The translations under genes and the position numbers were made by a program. Source: Chionoecetes opilio (lineage: Eukaryota; Arthropoda; Malacostraca; Decapoda; Majidae). Taken from it: a DNA stretch of 64,000 nt. The stretch lies in contig JACEEZ010006415.1 in NCBI GenBank assembly GCA_016584305.1, positions 184,001 to 248,000 on the forward strand, in the 5' to 3' direction. The stretch's first letter is position 1, and every line of letters begins with the position of its first letter. The notes below the pieces were generated by a model. The model ran no database searches. It worked only from the letters and a program-made list of their open reading frames with translations, and was not told the origin of the DNA. Positions 33,506-44,656 of this stretch are shown here, one piece after another.

Positions 33506-33649
33506 GCTGGATCCCTTATTCTGAGTGGCACGATTATCTTCTCTGGCACGTGTTACTTCTATGCCCTGACTGGCTCCAAGAACATCCGGCAGTACACACC
33601 CTACGGAGGCATGCTGCTCATCCTGGGCTGGCTGGCCATGGTGCTCTAA
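33506..33649 (+). CDS. TMEM256: TMEM256 homolog, exon 4 (terminal)
   Basis: Acceptor CTTTCCTGCAG ends at 33505. It encodes residues 127-173: AGSLILSGTIIFSGTCYFYA, LTGSKNIRQYTPYGG, MLLILGWLAMVL, then TAA. It contains two hydrophobic helices and the family ending P.GG..L.LGWL. Entry phase 0. The 3' UTR begins at 33650 and is interrupted 12 bases later by a short TIR element. Confidence 0.95.
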   Translation, partial: AGSLILSGTIIFSGTCYFYALTGSKNIRQYTPYGGMLLILGWLAMVL

Positions 33650-33661
33650 CACGCTTCTATC

Positions 33662-33870
33662 GGGGTGCAGTCAGTTCGTACACAAGTTGTTTCGTACACC
33701 AGTAGATTCGTACACCAAAAAGTTGTTTCGTAGTCTATATGACACCATAATAGTTTTGTACTCTCAGCTCAGAGTTGAACTTGACTACTAGTCACGAAAC
33801 GACACCAGGTATGTACGAAAAAACTCAAAATAAGTGTACGAAACAACTTGTGTACGAAACTCCCTGTACC
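33662..33870. mobile_element. TIR MITE, family D copy 1 in TMEM256 3' UTR
   Basis: Inverted ends share TTCGTACACAAGTTGTTTCG. The flanks CTTCTATC (33654-33661) and TTTCTATC (33871-33878) match at 7 of 8 positions, suggesting an 8-bp hAT-type duplication. A second copy lies at 41438-41621. Confidence 0.7.
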
Positions 33871-34578
33871 TTTCTATCACAGGGAATTCAAGTCTTTACA
33901 ATAATTGGAATGTGAGTTTGAGTTGGGCACAAAATTACTTATCAATCTAGCCTATATGATATTGATTACAGACAAAGATGCATGCTGTATCTGATACAAG
34001 GTAGGCTGAAATACAGAACAAATAGGGATAAAGAATGAAACATAAAACATGTAAAAGATGCGATTTATATCTGGCTCGTTGTTTTGATCTACTTCATGCA
34101 TGGCTGCTTACTGATGCCCTCTCATAACTGCAGTGTTCCCATAGTGATGACAATACCTCGTCTGCAAACCTGGTATTTCACTCCAGATAAGTGAAGTGAA
34201 AGCATACATGTGACAGTAAGGGTGAGTAGAGACTGCAAGGTTAAATATCTGATGGTGATAAAGTTACCATGTGTTCTACCATATACTGCGAAGGTTTTGT
34301 CATTGCAGCTCTGAAAAAATATTATGTTTATTTTTGTAGAGGGCAGTAAGATATACTTAACCTTGAATTGTATTATTTTCAAAATGTGAATATATTAAAA
34401 TTATATAGTAAACAATTTTTTTTTTTTATAAAGTTCCTGGCCTTATCAAAAGTATTTTCATTATTCATTATATATTCTTGTGACACTGCTGTATGTATAA
34501 TAATTCTTTCTTTGCTATATAGTCTGTGCATTGAGTTCACTTCCCTATATAAAGCTTAGTTGAGGTGTGCGCCCAACT
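33871..34578. other. Downstream of TMEM256: no gene
   Basis: AT-rich non-coding sequence, part of which is presumably TMEM256 3' UTR. No clear polyadenylation site could be chosen. Confidence 0.4.
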
Positions 34579-34791
34579 ATAGTCTATTTTTTTTACGAGG
34601 CAAAAAATCCTGACCCCTCGCTGCTTACCGACTGATATTTGATGCCAGGAGAAGGGAATACTACGCTTCTTCTAAATTTCAGTTGTATTTTATCATACTT
34701 TACCATATTCTCAGGTAAACATAGGCATCATTTTAAGCATGAGACCTTAAGATAACATTGAATTTTTGCCTTGTTAAAAAAATAGACTGTA
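34579..34791. mobile_element. TIR MITE, family B copy 2
   Basis: Same orientation and nearly the same sequence as 20051-20264, with ends TAGTCTATTTTTTTTACGAG and, reversed, CAGTCTATTTTTTTAACAAG. Confidence 0.75.
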
Positions 34792-35153
34792 GGAGGCCGC
34801 CCCAGCACACAGGCCGCCCACACCACAACTTCAGGGTTTGTGCAGCAGTGTTCTATTGGTACCTAATGACGTGACGGGGTTTGGCAGGATGCCTCTCATT
34901 CTGTTTGCCAATATTTTAACTATTTTATTCCGTGTAAAAATGACTCATTCCTAAGGTCTTTTTGTGTAGCAATTCAAGACTACGGGTTCCGATCCCTTAC
35001 ACGGATATTACCTACATCAACAACTCATTTCTTAGATTGGCATAATGTTTCAGAAAAAGTACATAGTAGTACATAACTTATATGCAAAATAAGGTCTCCC
35101 CCATTCTTGTACTCATAGGACAGTATTTCCCCCCTTTCTCCCCCACTCTGCAT

Positions 35154-35356
35154 TTAACCCCTTGAGACCCATAACGTCATTTCCATTCTATTTTAGGTAC
35201 CATTAGACGATTTTTAGTGAATATAAACAATATTTTATAGATTTGACCTGTTAAGTATCCTTGTCGACTATTTGGTATATTAAGCCACCGTAATTTTATG
35301 GCTAACAACAGATGATTTGATGTAGCAAAATAAAGATCAGGACGTGAAGGGGTTAG
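35154..35356 (-). mobile_element. piggyBac-like MITE copy 3
   Basis: Reverse-oriented family member, TTAACCCCTTGAGACCC to GACGTGAAGGGGTTAG; its right target reads TTAG. Confidence 0.75.
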
Positions 35357-35832
35357 AGGCTGAGAGGCTCAACACAGGGGTGCCTTTAACCCTTGGAGAC
35401 TAAAGCTAGACCTTAAACCCTTCCCTGATCCGGCCAGGCCAGTGCCGGGGTGTGGGTGCCGGCGGTGACATGGCATCCCAGTGTCCTGTGACTCACACCA
35501 CCACGGGAAGGTTGGGATGGAGATTGCTGCTGTGTTACTGTGTGCACAACAAATGTTCTGGTAATTGTGCAACACTTGGGATTACCACAGAAATGGTAAA
35601 TAATATGAATAAAACATAAATAAACGTGGACAAACTGTATATAAGTACATAGTTTTCATGGAGTAGTCATATTCAAATAATATAATGTCAGGCACTCAAA
35701 TGTTTGGTAATTAGGAGAAATAGTGGGTCATTTAATTTACAGAAAATAATTCACAATAAAAAGCCAACTTATTAATAAACAGCATAGTAGAATTTGCATA
35801 ACTTTCCCTCGACCTTCCCTGTCATAGTCCTG
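35357..35832. other. ALKBH4 3' UTR/intergenic: no further gene
   Basis: Sequence between the MITE and the ALKBH4 stop. The part next to 35832 is probably the ALKBH4 3' UTR on the minus strand. No clear AATAAA in that orientation was found. Confidence 0.4.
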
Positions 35833-36555
35833 TCATGGTGTTGCTTTATCGGCATGGTCTTCATCTAGTGAGTAGTATTGGCGGTGGTCCCAGAACACCT
35901 TGCCGGCCTGAAGAATGGCCTCCCCCACCTCAGATTTAGGGCCACAGGGCAGGTAGGTGGGCGTCAGTTCTCGGTAGGTAATGCACACTCTGCGGGTGGG
36001 GATGTCCTCCCTCAGTATGCCGTGCTCCCAGGCATAGCGCGCCGCCCCGTACAGCACCAGCAGGGAGCGCCGCGGCATGGGCAGGCGCACCACATGGCCC
36101 GCCCCTGGCTGTGAGGTGAGGGAGGTGCTATGTGTGTCTTTACAACCGTCACTTCTTTGCACATCATCCTCTTGCAGTTTGGTATATTCTTCACTCATTT
36201 CTTTAATTTCCTGAACACTACCGTCTTCTCCCACCTGAGCAGGGTACGTTTTCCTGTCCACTAGATTATATTTGGTTTCAGGACCGTTGAATGTTCTCAT
36301 GGTTAGGGTGGAGTCAATGAGCAGACTGAGTGTTGGTATCCTCTCGCCCCAGATCCAGCAGTCGTCAATGTGTGGGTCTATGGCAGCCCCTCGCTCCGGG
36401 CAGTACTCCAGGGAACACTGCTCCACCGTCTGGAAACCCTGCATGACGTCCACAAGGGCAAAGCGCTCCTGCAGGTACTGTGTGAAGGCCGGGTACCCTG
36501 AGAAGGCGTCACACCTCACACGCCTCTTCTTGAAGTTACATTTTGGTCCGTAGTT
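35833..36555 (-). CDS. ALKBH4: ALKBH4-like dioxygenase, exon 4 (terminal, catalytic)
   Basis: Encodes residues 107-346 of a 346-aa protein. It starts at acceptor CTTTCACAG with NYGPKCNFKKRR and contains the AlkB core: EQCSLEYCPERGAAIDPHID then WGERI, with iron ligands H168 and D170 (HxD). The third ligand H284 is in YAWEHGI, and the 2-oxoglutarate-binding pair R295...R301 in RRVCITYRE. A long acidic, probably disordered loop (about residues 210-255) separates strands and makes the protein longer than the 302-aa human one. ALKBH4 is the AlkB-family enzyme linked to actin K84me1 demethylation. All catalytic residues are intact. Stop TGA 35835-35833. Confidence 0.95.
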   Translation of the reverse strand, partial: NYGPKCNFKKRRVRCDAFSGYPAFTQYLQERFALVDVMQGFQTVEQCSLEYCPERGAAIDPHIDDCWIWGERIPTLSLLIDSTLTMRTFNGPETKYNLVDRKTYPAQVGEDGSVQEIKEMSEEYTKLQEDDVQRSDGCKDTHSTSLTSQPGAGHVVRLPMPRRSLLVLYGAARYAWEHGILREDIPTRRVCITYRELTPTYLPCGPKSEVGEAILQAGKVFWDHRQYYSLDEDHADKATP

Positions 36556-37924
36556 CTGTGAAAGTTAGTACGTTAGTTAGTTAGTTTAGAGTCAATAGGG
36601 AGTCTTACAAGGAGGCTAGACAATTTCATGGATGCGGATGAGAGGTGAATGTAGGTAGTGTTAAGTAGCAGGAACTACCACATGTAGGTCTCGTGCCTCT
36701 TGTAGCTTCATTATTTTCTTTTGTTCTTATGAAAGATGGAAACAATGACACCAGACTATTTGATCCTTCCAAGCAACAATTCAAACAGAGGCTGATTACA
36801 AGACTGTGCTTCAGGCCTAGGCACTGCACTGAGCCTCGCCAGGACACGGCTGGGCTAAACATGGAGCTGCTTTTTCTACTGGGCTTTTTCTTTCCATTTA
36901 TATTATGTTCTAGTTCCTTGAATAATGTTAATGTTGTGCTGGAAATGTCATGTACAGTAATTAGAAAACAGCAGTACTATGTCTAACACTGCTGCCCACA
37001 TGCCCATAACTATTTGAGGACAGGAACTAACAGGTTCCAGGAACTTAGGCTTCATTGCCTTTTGTAGCTTCCTTATTTCCTTATGTTCTTAACTATTTAA
37101 AGCTTTCTGAACTGCCTCACGCAAGACAGGTGTGGAAATTATCCACCAACCACCCTCTCAGTAATTGGTGGAGTGGTGGTTTTGTTCCCCCCCTTGTGAG
37201 GGAGGTATTGTTCGCTCATCATAGGGGAGCGTAGGAATATATATATATATATATTATATATATATATATATAATTTATATGTATTAATATATATATATTT
37301 ATATAAATATATATATTATATATATATATATAATTCATGGGGATTAATTTGGGAATTAAGTATGATAACTTTGAATATGAAATGAACATTCCAGTGGTAT
37401 AACTATTTGCACCTATATATGACACCTTAATTAGAATGACTGGCTATTAGTTGCGTCCATAATATTTGCTCCTATCCACGTGGACACGTACTAGCTATTG
37501 GTGGCGACTGCGTACCTCGCCGCCCGTTGAGAGTCGTACATTTCCAGATTCCCAAGTGATAACATCGCACGGCTTCCTGATAATCAAGATGTATAGTGCT
37601 TGTACATTAAGTGTTAAACAGAGGTTAAATCAGACAGTGATTCCATCCGCCACGTCAGTGTTGTAAGATAACCCGCCTGACGCCTCACACCAAAACACAC
37701 CGCCGGCCTGATCACGGCCGGGCCACTCCGAATACCAAGACATTGCAGTATTAATAAGTCTTCAACCCAATTCAACCCTCCTATCCACCGATAAGTATCT
37801 TAGTTAGTTCTAGTGGGGTGTTTTGACAGGATGAAATAGGCATGGGTTTTTCTGAAGGTAAGAACTTCAATTAATTAAATATTTGTGACATAAAATGAGC
37901 ACAACAGGAACACTGTTATCTCAC
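36556..37924. other. ALKBH4 intron 3
   Basis: GT-AG intron on the minus strand (donor GTGAGA at 37924, acceptor CACAG next to 36555). It holds CR1-like tail fragments at 36588-36735 and 37020-37093 and a (TA)n tract at 37237-37332. No nested gene was seen. Confidence 0.7.
37237..37332. repeat. (TA)n-rich microsatellite
   Basis: Nearly pure alternating TA with two short interruptions. Confidence 0.95.
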
Positions 37925-38039
37925 CTGCTTCCTCCTGCCGCTCTGAGACAAGTCCCAAGGCACCTCTTCAAGGCAACTCAGAAGTGTTCTCTCTTCTTCT
38001 TCGGATATAAAATTCTGAATAATTTTCACCCCTGGAAAA
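37925..38039 (-). CDS. ALKBH4: ALKBH4-like dioxygenase, exon 3
   Basis: Acceptor ATATTCAG lies at 38040 and upward; donor GTGAGA begins at 37924. It encodes FPGVKIIQNFISEEEERTLL then SCLEEVPWDLSQSGRRKQ, matching human FPGVMLIEDF...WKLSQSGRRKQ. The nearer AG at 38033-38032 is excluded because it breaks the phase, whereas this acceptor joins exon 2 in frame and restores the conserved FPGV. Confidence 0.92.
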
Positions 38040-38249
38040 CTGAATATAATTTGTATGAGAATATATAGTGGTTACAGTTTATACAAAATCATATGAGCAT
38101 TAGATTATTTTCTTAAAAGTTACATAGTTTTTGTGCAGACCTCGTAAATATAAGTCTGAGTGCAGTGTATCTCAAAACTCATATACTAGACTCCATTTTA
38201 CTCCAAAAGATTATAATGATTTTTTCATAAAAAAGCCTCGTCCACGCAC

Positions 38250-38350
38250 ACTATAGGCTCCCCCTGGTGGTCTGGGTGGCACCTCCAGGAGTCTGTGTCC
38301 CAGCCCGGCCAGGCCAGCGCACACTCGGGGCAGTACACATACGCACCCTC
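38250..38350 (-). CDS. ALKBH4: ALKBH4-like dioxygenase, exon 2
   Basis: Acceptor TTTGTTCCAG, donor GTGCGT. It encodes EGAYVYCPECALAWPGW then DTDSWRCHPDHQGEPI plus two bases. The YVYCPxC...PGW...HPxHxGE pattern looks like the short Cys/His N-terminal segment of arthropod ALKBH4. Phase 0 in, phase 2 out. Confidence 0.85.
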
Positions 38351-38368
38351 CTGGAACAAACAGTGTCA

Positions 38369-38580
38369 TTAACCCCTTCACACCCAGATCTTTCCTTTGC
38401 TATAAAAAATTGTCTGTTGTTAGCCATAAAATTACAAAAAGTAACTGAATAAACCAAATGAGTTAGTGGACAAGGATACTAAACAGGTCATATCTATAAA
38501 ATATTGCTTGTATTCACAAAAAATTGTCGAATGGTGCGCGAATTACAATGGAAATTACGTTCTGGGTCTCAAGGGGTTAA
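38369..38580 (+). mobile_element. piggyBac-like MITE copy 4
   Basis: Complete member with TTAA at both ends, inside ALKBH4 intron 1 only 18 bases from the exon 2 acceptor. Confidence 0.85.
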
Positions 38581-40101
38581 GCTTAAGAACAACTGTTATA
38601 TATACGGTAGTACCATGTGAATATTTTTCAATCTTTCTCAGCAGCAATAACAATCCATATTTCATGTATTACTCAAGCTATATTTGTTTCTTTTCAATCA
38701 TGCTGAAAAATAACCTACCTATTATTTATACTAATTATCTCAATTATCTTGTCATGGTTATGTTGATAAAAGCAAACCTGATTTTAATGATCTTTTAGAC
38801 ATCACCTTAGAGCACCTTAAGTAGTGACTCAAACCCGTAGATGAAGAATGAATGGCCGGATACGGATCAATTAATCATACAACTCTACACATAATGTCTA
38901 GCGTAGGATAAGTTGCTGTATAAACCAGTGACAGTTTACGTAGCCCTAGGGAGCCTCTTGGCCATAAGAAAATAAGGAAAGGAAGCTACAAGAGGCCGTG
39001 AGACCTACACAAGATAGTTCCTGTTACTTAACATTACCTACATCCACCTTTCATCCCCATCCATGACTTTATCTAGCCTCCTTTTAAAGCTCTCTAATGA
39101 CTCCGCACTAACCATGACTAGTATTTCATGTCATCCTCAACGTGCTGTAGTTGATCAAGAACTCTGAAAGAAGTGGTCCATGTGTGACGTCATGGTGTAT
39201 GGTTGTCAGGTTGAGACCAAGGATATTATATAGACCTTTATATAATATCCTTTGTTGAGACGTAACACTGAAATTGTCAAACTAAGGCTAACAACTTAAC
39301 TTAACTAACTTGAGTTATTTTGTCATTTCATTGGTGGTAGTGTGTATTGTCAAACTAAGGTGTCCATCTCATACCTTGACTATCTGCAAGTTATTTATTT
39401 AGTGGTAGAGTGTATGTATGGTTCGCGATTCGGTAAAAATGGACGAGGACTGCGTGGTCATTTTCTGAGACACTGACTAGTTTTTCCTTGCCTAAAATTA
39501 GTGATGGAGCTATTCTTATTTTCTGAAAACCTGCTAAAAAGTTGTTGTTTTTTCATCACCAAATCCTAGGGTCGCCATTTCCATTGATAACAATGTATCT
39601 CCATCAGAAAAAAAACACAAAAACTTGGCCAGGAAATAATAGGCAGTGTCTCAGAAACCAGGGAAGTGGCGGAATTGTCCGAAAACAAGTGCGCCCCGCC
39701 CCGCATTCGCCCACCAGCCAGCCGCCGAGTGGACTGCTCTGCTCCGACTTGCCGGGAGGATTATTACCCTAACTAACCGAACCAAACCTAACTTCATAAA
39801 GGGGGGGCTCCGTCCCCCTCGACCCCCTGCCGGGAGGATTATTACCCTAACCTCCTAGGTAAAGGGTGGGCGGCCTCTGGAAGGGGAGGGGGTGTCTGTA
39901 TGCGTATTAGACAACTATATAATTTTTACAATATGTATAAAAGTTTTGAAGGTTACGCGGAAGTGGATTAATACTGTACAGCATACTGAGCAAAAATAAT
40001 ATAGAAAACGTAAGTGGTAACGGCGGTAGCGACCGCGCAGTTCTCGTCCATTATAACTGCAAAGGTCACAAGAAGAAGAAGATGTATGTTACGCGAATCA
40101 C
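38581..40101. other. ALKBH4 intron 1 remainder
   Basis: Holds an inverted CR1-like tail (38959-39130), a palindrome AAGGATATTATATA...TATATAATATCCTT (39232-39264) and GGGGGGCTCCGTCCCCCTCG-type dispersed repeat sequence near 39800. No nested gene. Confidence 0.6.
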
Positions 40102-40203
40102 CTTGTCTGTGGGCGTGATCCAGCCTGCCGCCCCCGGTGCCGCGCCCTCGCACACCAGGCAGCTCCTCTGGCCCTTACACCCACACGGCCGCGGGTGGAA
40201 CAT
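40102..40203 (-). CDS. ALKBH4: ALKBH4-like dioxygenase, exon 1
   Basis: 34 codons from ATG 40203-40201 to donor GTGATT. MFHPRPCGCKGQRSCLVCEG matches the diagnostic N-terminal CGCKGxRxCLxCE of ALKBH4 (human CGCKGIRTCLICE). It ends PTDK in phase 0, joining EGAYVY of exon 2. Confidence 0.9.
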
Positions 40204-41034
40204 CGCTCACCACGCCGCTGTCTATGCAGGACCTTGGCGATACGGCGGTCACAACACACCACGCCCTCACGCCTCGGTGCTGGGTGCTGGTACAAAGTTT
40301 TGGTGATCTATATACGATATGTTGTTGTTGAAGGGCAGTGATGTCGAAGTCGACGATATTCGCTCTGGTGTACAGCCGTGAAGTAATCACAGTCTCGAGA
40401 GTTGATTAGTCTTCCTCAGGAAGGCACAGGTGAGGCGGATGACGGCGGGGCGTTGTGATGGGTGGACGGCAGCGGCGGCCAGCAAGGAGGGCAGGTCAAA
40501 GGTGGAGACGTTCAGGGCGATGAGTTGACCACGTAGAAGTCGTTCCTGCACCAGGGGCAGTATATACGATATATTCCACCATACACGCAGGACACTCCAG
40601 CCTCCTCACGCCAGCTGGCAAATGTAAACAAACCCTGGAGGCCGCGAAGTTGCGAACTATTACTTCCTACAAGCTCAAGCTCAAACTCTACGTACAAAAA
40701 CAATTTATTATTCTTTTATTTATTCTTTATGAGGTTTTCGGAATATGCCAAAGAAATCACAAAAATATATATATTCAGTCAAAGTTTCAAAAGACAGTCA
40801 TGAGTAACAAATATTGATTATTGAGCATAAAACACACTTTGCCATATGTGAAAGTTAACTTTTAAGATGATAACGAAATATTGATTGAAATGTGAAAAAT
40901 AAGTGGAAAAAGGGAAAAAAGCAATTAATGCAGTACTAAAAGAGGAAAACAATAGAGGAAAATAGGTATAAATAGTTAAATACCCTAAAAAGGTGCTGTT
41001 ACAAAAAGAAGACAACTCAAGCTCAGCCTCAAAA
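40204..41034. promoter_or_regulatory. ALKBH4/RpL34 divergent intergenic region
   Basis: About 830 bases between the ALKBH4 start codon (minus) and the probable RpL34 transcription start (plus). GC-rich near 40420-40530, AT-rich toward RpL34. No TATA box was chosen. Shared control is inference from the head-to-head layout. Confidence 0.4.
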
Positions 41035-41065
41035 CTTCCTTCCCAGCCAGCCCCCGCACCATCTC
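41035..41065 (+). promoter_or_regulatory. RpL34: RpL34 5' TOP leader exon (candidate)
   Basis: CTTCCTTCCC at 41035-41044 is a cytosine followed by an unbroken pyrimidine run, the 5' TOP motif of ribosomal-protein mRNAs that confers TOR-dependent translation. About 31 bases later CTC|GTATGT is a plausible donor, to be joined to the acceptor TAATTTCAG at 41211-41219, six bases upstream of the ATG. The start site is inferred. Confidence 0.45.
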
Positions 41066-41225
41066 GTATGTTGACGCGACCTCCCTTATTTATCTTGAAA
41101 TATCTGGATCATCTGTGCTCACACCTTTACCTGGTGTATGGTGAATAATAGCTATGGTAATGCACATACTATTGCATCACAGGTGAATGCTCTATAATGA
41201 TGGATTGGTGTAATTTCAGGTCAAA

Positions 41226-41287
41226 ATGGTGAGGCTAACCTACCGCAGGCGGCTCTCCTACAACACAGCCAGCAACAGGAGGAAAAT
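41226..41287 (+). CDS. RpL34: Ribosomal protein eL34, exon 1
   Basis: eL34 of the large cytosolic ribosomal subunit. Three coding exons (41226-41287, 43953-44150, 45821-45908) give 115 residues with matching phases (2, 2). Exon 1 encodes MVRLTYRRRLSYNTASNRRK, nearly identical to the family start (MVQRLTYRRRLSYNTASNK), plus two bases. The exon starts at 41220 after TAATTTCAG and ends at GTGAGT. Intron 1 carries a family D MITE, a family A element and a CR1-like fragment. Confidence 0.97.
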
Positions 41288-41437
41288 GTGAGTATTTTGT
41301 GAGCCTTGTAGTGGTGTTCGGTGTTGCTGCGTCACCCTTTAAGTGTTGTGGGGGTGTTGCAGGCTGGGGCAGGGGTGGAAGGGGCTGCAACACTGTCATA
41401 TGATGGTAGGCTGTCCTTGTGTTGTTGTCCCGCCGTG

Positions 41438-41621
41438 GGGGTGCAGTCAGTTCGTACACAAGTTGTTTCGTAGTCTATATGAAACCATAGTCGTTTCGTA
41501 CACTCAGCTCAGAGTTGAACTTGACTATTAGAGTTACGAAACGACACCAGGTATGTACGAAAAACTCAAAATAAGTGTACGAAACAACTAACAAAACCTG
41601 TGTACGAAACTCCCTGTAACC
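41438..41621. mobile_element. TIR MITE, family D copy 2
   Basis: Shares TTCGTACACAAGTTGTTTCG and TCAGCTCAGAGTTGAACTTG with 33662-33870. The target duplication is unclear here. In RpL34 intron 1. Confidence 0.7.
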
Positions 41622-42183
41622 GTGTTGTGTTGTGGTGGTGTTGGGTTGGTTGCCGGTCAGTACGTCCACGTGTCAAAACGTCCACGGATGAGAACGCCCG
41701 AGAACGGTGCAGATAATAAATACTAAATATATGGGAGAATTTTTAATAAATACTAAATACATCAATTGTATTTAAATACATTAGTAAATACATTTTAAAT
41801 ATACATGGAAGAAGAAGAGAGACAGCAGATGGTGGAGGAGAGAGAGGGAGGAGGGAAAAGACCTCACCTGACCTTTATAATAGTAAGATAATCATTTTAT
41901 ACGTCCATGCTATAGCCCAGTGATGAAAACTGCAGAAAAAACACTCGGTATTTAATGTTCGAAAAATATTAAAGTGCGGAAGTCATATCTCATTGCGTCT
42001 CGTTCCCGACTTTCTTTCCGTGTCATTCAAGTCACTCCACTACCATACGTCTAGGAGAAGAAAAGAGGAAAATCCAGTGGACATTATGGTCATTCTGAAC
42101 CATGGACGTTTTGACCCGTGGACGTACTGACTGGCTACCGTTGGGTTCGGTGCGGGAGACACTTGGGTTGCAGTATCGATAAA
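41622..42183. other. RpL34 intron 1: no gene
   Basis: Non-coding. Contains the inverted pair GGACGTTTTGACCCGTGGAC (42105-42124) and TACGTCCACGTGTCAAAACG (41660-41679), which suggests another TIR element of about 470 bp. Confidence 0.45.
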
Positions 42184-42934
42184 TTTTTACACAAGGACCA
42201 AAATTGCCTACACCAATTGGGAGTGTGGTTTCTGTTCACCTTATTGGATTCTAAGAAACATCCTCTCTATGAGCTTCCGCCGCAAATCACTACTTTCGGA
42301 GATATAAGATGTTTTTAATAGGAAGGAGTGATACCTTTACCTTTGATACCTTTGAAGAATCTTGCCCGTTATCGGCGGAGTTGAGGTGGGCCTCCACTCA
42401 TTCCAGGTGTAGCATGTAGCTGCCTGTTCCTTGCCTCCAGGACCACTGAAGGCAGAGTGTTGTCATTAGAGTTACTGTATCCTGGCGTGGGTGGCTGGTC
42501 TGGGATGTCAGCCAGCCACTTGTCAAGGTGATGTGTGAAGGTGTCTGTGGTGACGCCCGTTAGGTCCCGAATGTGTCTTGGGGCGCAATTGAAGAGAAGA
42601 GTGAGATGAGATATGAAAATTAAACTAACCTAACCCCACCTTTAGACTCACTAACCAAACCTAACCTAATCCCACGCTTTAACCTAGCTAAAGCCAAATC
42701 TGCATTAAAGAAGTGTCCATGGCAAGGGAAGAACAGGCGATGCAGGTCACAAGAGGAAGAAGAGGAAGAGGCACGTGTAAACACTTGTCTCGCCTCCCTA
42801 TGAACAACATGTCATTATCTCCAAAAGTAATGATTTACGACGGAAGCTCATAGAAAGAAAGTTTCCTAGAATCTAATAAGGGAAACAGAAACCACACTTC
42901 CGATTGTGTAGGGAATTTTGGTCCTAGTGTTAAA
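42184..42934. mobile_element. TIR DNA element, family A copy 2
   Basis: Ends TTTTTACACAAGGACCAAAA and TTTTGGTCCTAGTGTTAAAT, with the TATGAGCTTCCGCCG and GGAGATA blocks inside. It is reversed relative to 9083-10115 and lacks the nested hAT-like insertion. Confidence 0.7.
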
Positions 42935-43019
42935 TGATACCTTAGTATCCTGGTGGTGGGTCTGGGGGGTGCGTACCTGGAACACTCGTCGCCGTTGACG
43001 AGTGTTCCAGGAGGATTAA

Positions 43020-43205
43020 TCGTCTCTGATTACCCACCCATTAAGTTTATCTAAGTCTCCCTACAATATGTTTACAACAGACTGTGATCCAATAATCCTA
43101 CCTACCTTCGTATCATCCGCAAACTTGCTGATATCACTGCTAATCCCACTATCCAAGTCGTTGACGTAAATAAAAAATAGTAATGGACCCACAACAATAA
43201 TAATG
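43020..43205 (-). pseudogene. CR1-like LINE reverse-transcriptase fragment
   Basis: The minus strand reads VVGPLLFFIYVNDLDSGISS then DISKFADDTKVGRII, covering the FIYINDL and the F.DD catalytic motif of non-LTR reverse transcriptases, followed by a stop. A short remnant in RpL34 intron 1. Confidence 0.75.
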
Positions 43206-43952
43206 GACCCCCCAAAATTGGAAATTCAATTTCCAAATTTTGGAAATAATTGTATTCAAATTGTTTTCTTTGTTGGGAAACAATTTTATGTGGTGCAGCA
43301 GCCACGTGTTTTGGCTATTGTATGAAACCCACCAAGACATCCAACTTACCTTTAACCTCAACTTTCCACTGAGGGCTTTGTAGCCATTGCACACTCACCA
43401 CCGTCAGGGTCACAATGGTGTCAGTGTTGGGGATGTTTGTGTACAAGTCATTACCAGCGTCAAGGGGGGGAAATGGACCTACAAGCTACCTACCCCAAGA
43501 GGCAGAGGAAGGTTTTTTTTTGTTCTACTAGCTTATTTATTGTTTCTCTGATTTTTGTTGCCCTGAGAGGAAGTTATTTCTTGATTTTGCATGTTTTGTC
43601 ACACTTCTACGGCCTCGCTGCCCAAGACTTGCTACTCATTATCATCCCTATTCTATCCATTCTGTATTATTGTTTCACTGATTTGTGTTACTCTGAGAGG
43701 AAGTTATTTTTTGCTCTAGCTGCTTATTTATTGTATCCCTCATTTGTTTAGCCTTGAGACTGACTTGTTGTTGCTCCCCCAGTGTGAAGACCCTGGAGGC
43801 CGTCACTTATTTTTCTGTTATTTCTGCTTATTTTTTATTTCCTTGATTTGTGTTACCCTGAGAAGAAGTTATTTTTTTGTTCAACCTGCTTATTTACTAT
43901 TTCCCTGATTTGTTTAGCCTTGAGACTGAGCTGTTGTTGTTCGTTCCTCCAG
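43206..43952. other. RpL34 intron 1, 3' part
   Basis: T-rich non-coding sequence with several related blocks of about 100 bases containing CTGAGAGGAAGTTATTTTTT and TGCTTATTTATTGT, i.e. an imperfect local repeat leading to the acceptor. No exon was seen. Confidence 0.5.
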
Positions 43953-44150
43953 TGTGAAGACCCCCGGTGGCCGCCTGGTGTATCACTACCAGAAGAAGCC
44001 CGGCAAGGCCCCGGCATGCGGCAACTGCAAGCGCCGTCTGCCAGGCATCGTGGTGGCGCGGCCCCACAAGCTGCACCGCCTGTCCAAGCGCGTCAAGAGG
44101 GTGACCCGGGCATACGGAGGCAACCTGTGCCACAAGTGTGTCCGTGAGAG
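43953..44150 (+). CDS. RpL34: Ribosomal protein eL34, exon 2
   Basis: Acceptor GTTCCTCCAG, donor GTACGT. Encodes residues 21-87 with the split Ile at the start: VKTPGGRLVYHYQKKPGKAP, then C43xxC46, the Lys/Arg-rich RNA-binding middle, and RAYGGNLCHKCVRER with C80xxC83. The two CxxC pairs form the usual eL34 zinc site. Confidence 0.98.
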
Positions 44151-44184
44151 GTACGTCCACTTGTACACTGTAGTGGTTCCTTGC

Positions 44185-44395
44185 TTAACCCCTTCATGCC
44201 CAGGTCTTTCCTTTGCTATAAAAAGTCGTCTGTTGTTAGCCATTAATTACGAAAAGCAACTTAATATACCAAATAAGTTAGTCGACGAGGATACTAAACA
44301 GGTCATATCTATAAAATATTGCTTATATTCACTACAAATTGTCTAATGGTACCCAAATTTCAATGCAAATTACACTCTGGGTCTCAAGGGGTTAA
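44185..44395 (+). mobile_element. piggyBac-like MITE copy 5
   Basis: Complete, TTAA at both ends, in RpL34 intron 2, starting 35 bases after the exon 2 donor. Confidence 0.85.
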
Positions 44396-44656
44396 CTTTC
44401 AGTGGCTCTGTAGCTACATGGCAACAAATATTAACCTGTAGTATTATAGCTAGGTCTAGGTAAATAGCTCGCATACACACATCATCCACTGCAGTCTTGT
44501 GAATCTTTCTTGTCCTTTCATCCACACTGGTGAGAGGTGGGTGCTGGCTGGGCGGGTCCTGACTTGTACTTGTAGACTGGTGATGGGGCAACAATGGCAT
44601 CATCAGGAGTCTCTTGCTTGATTATCAGTGGCTCTGTAGCTATATGGAAACTAATA

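Noticed and set aside
38251..38457. 68-codon minus frame
   Set aside because: Wrong frame across ALKBH4 exon 2 and a MITE; the spliced frame with YVYCPEC is the real one.
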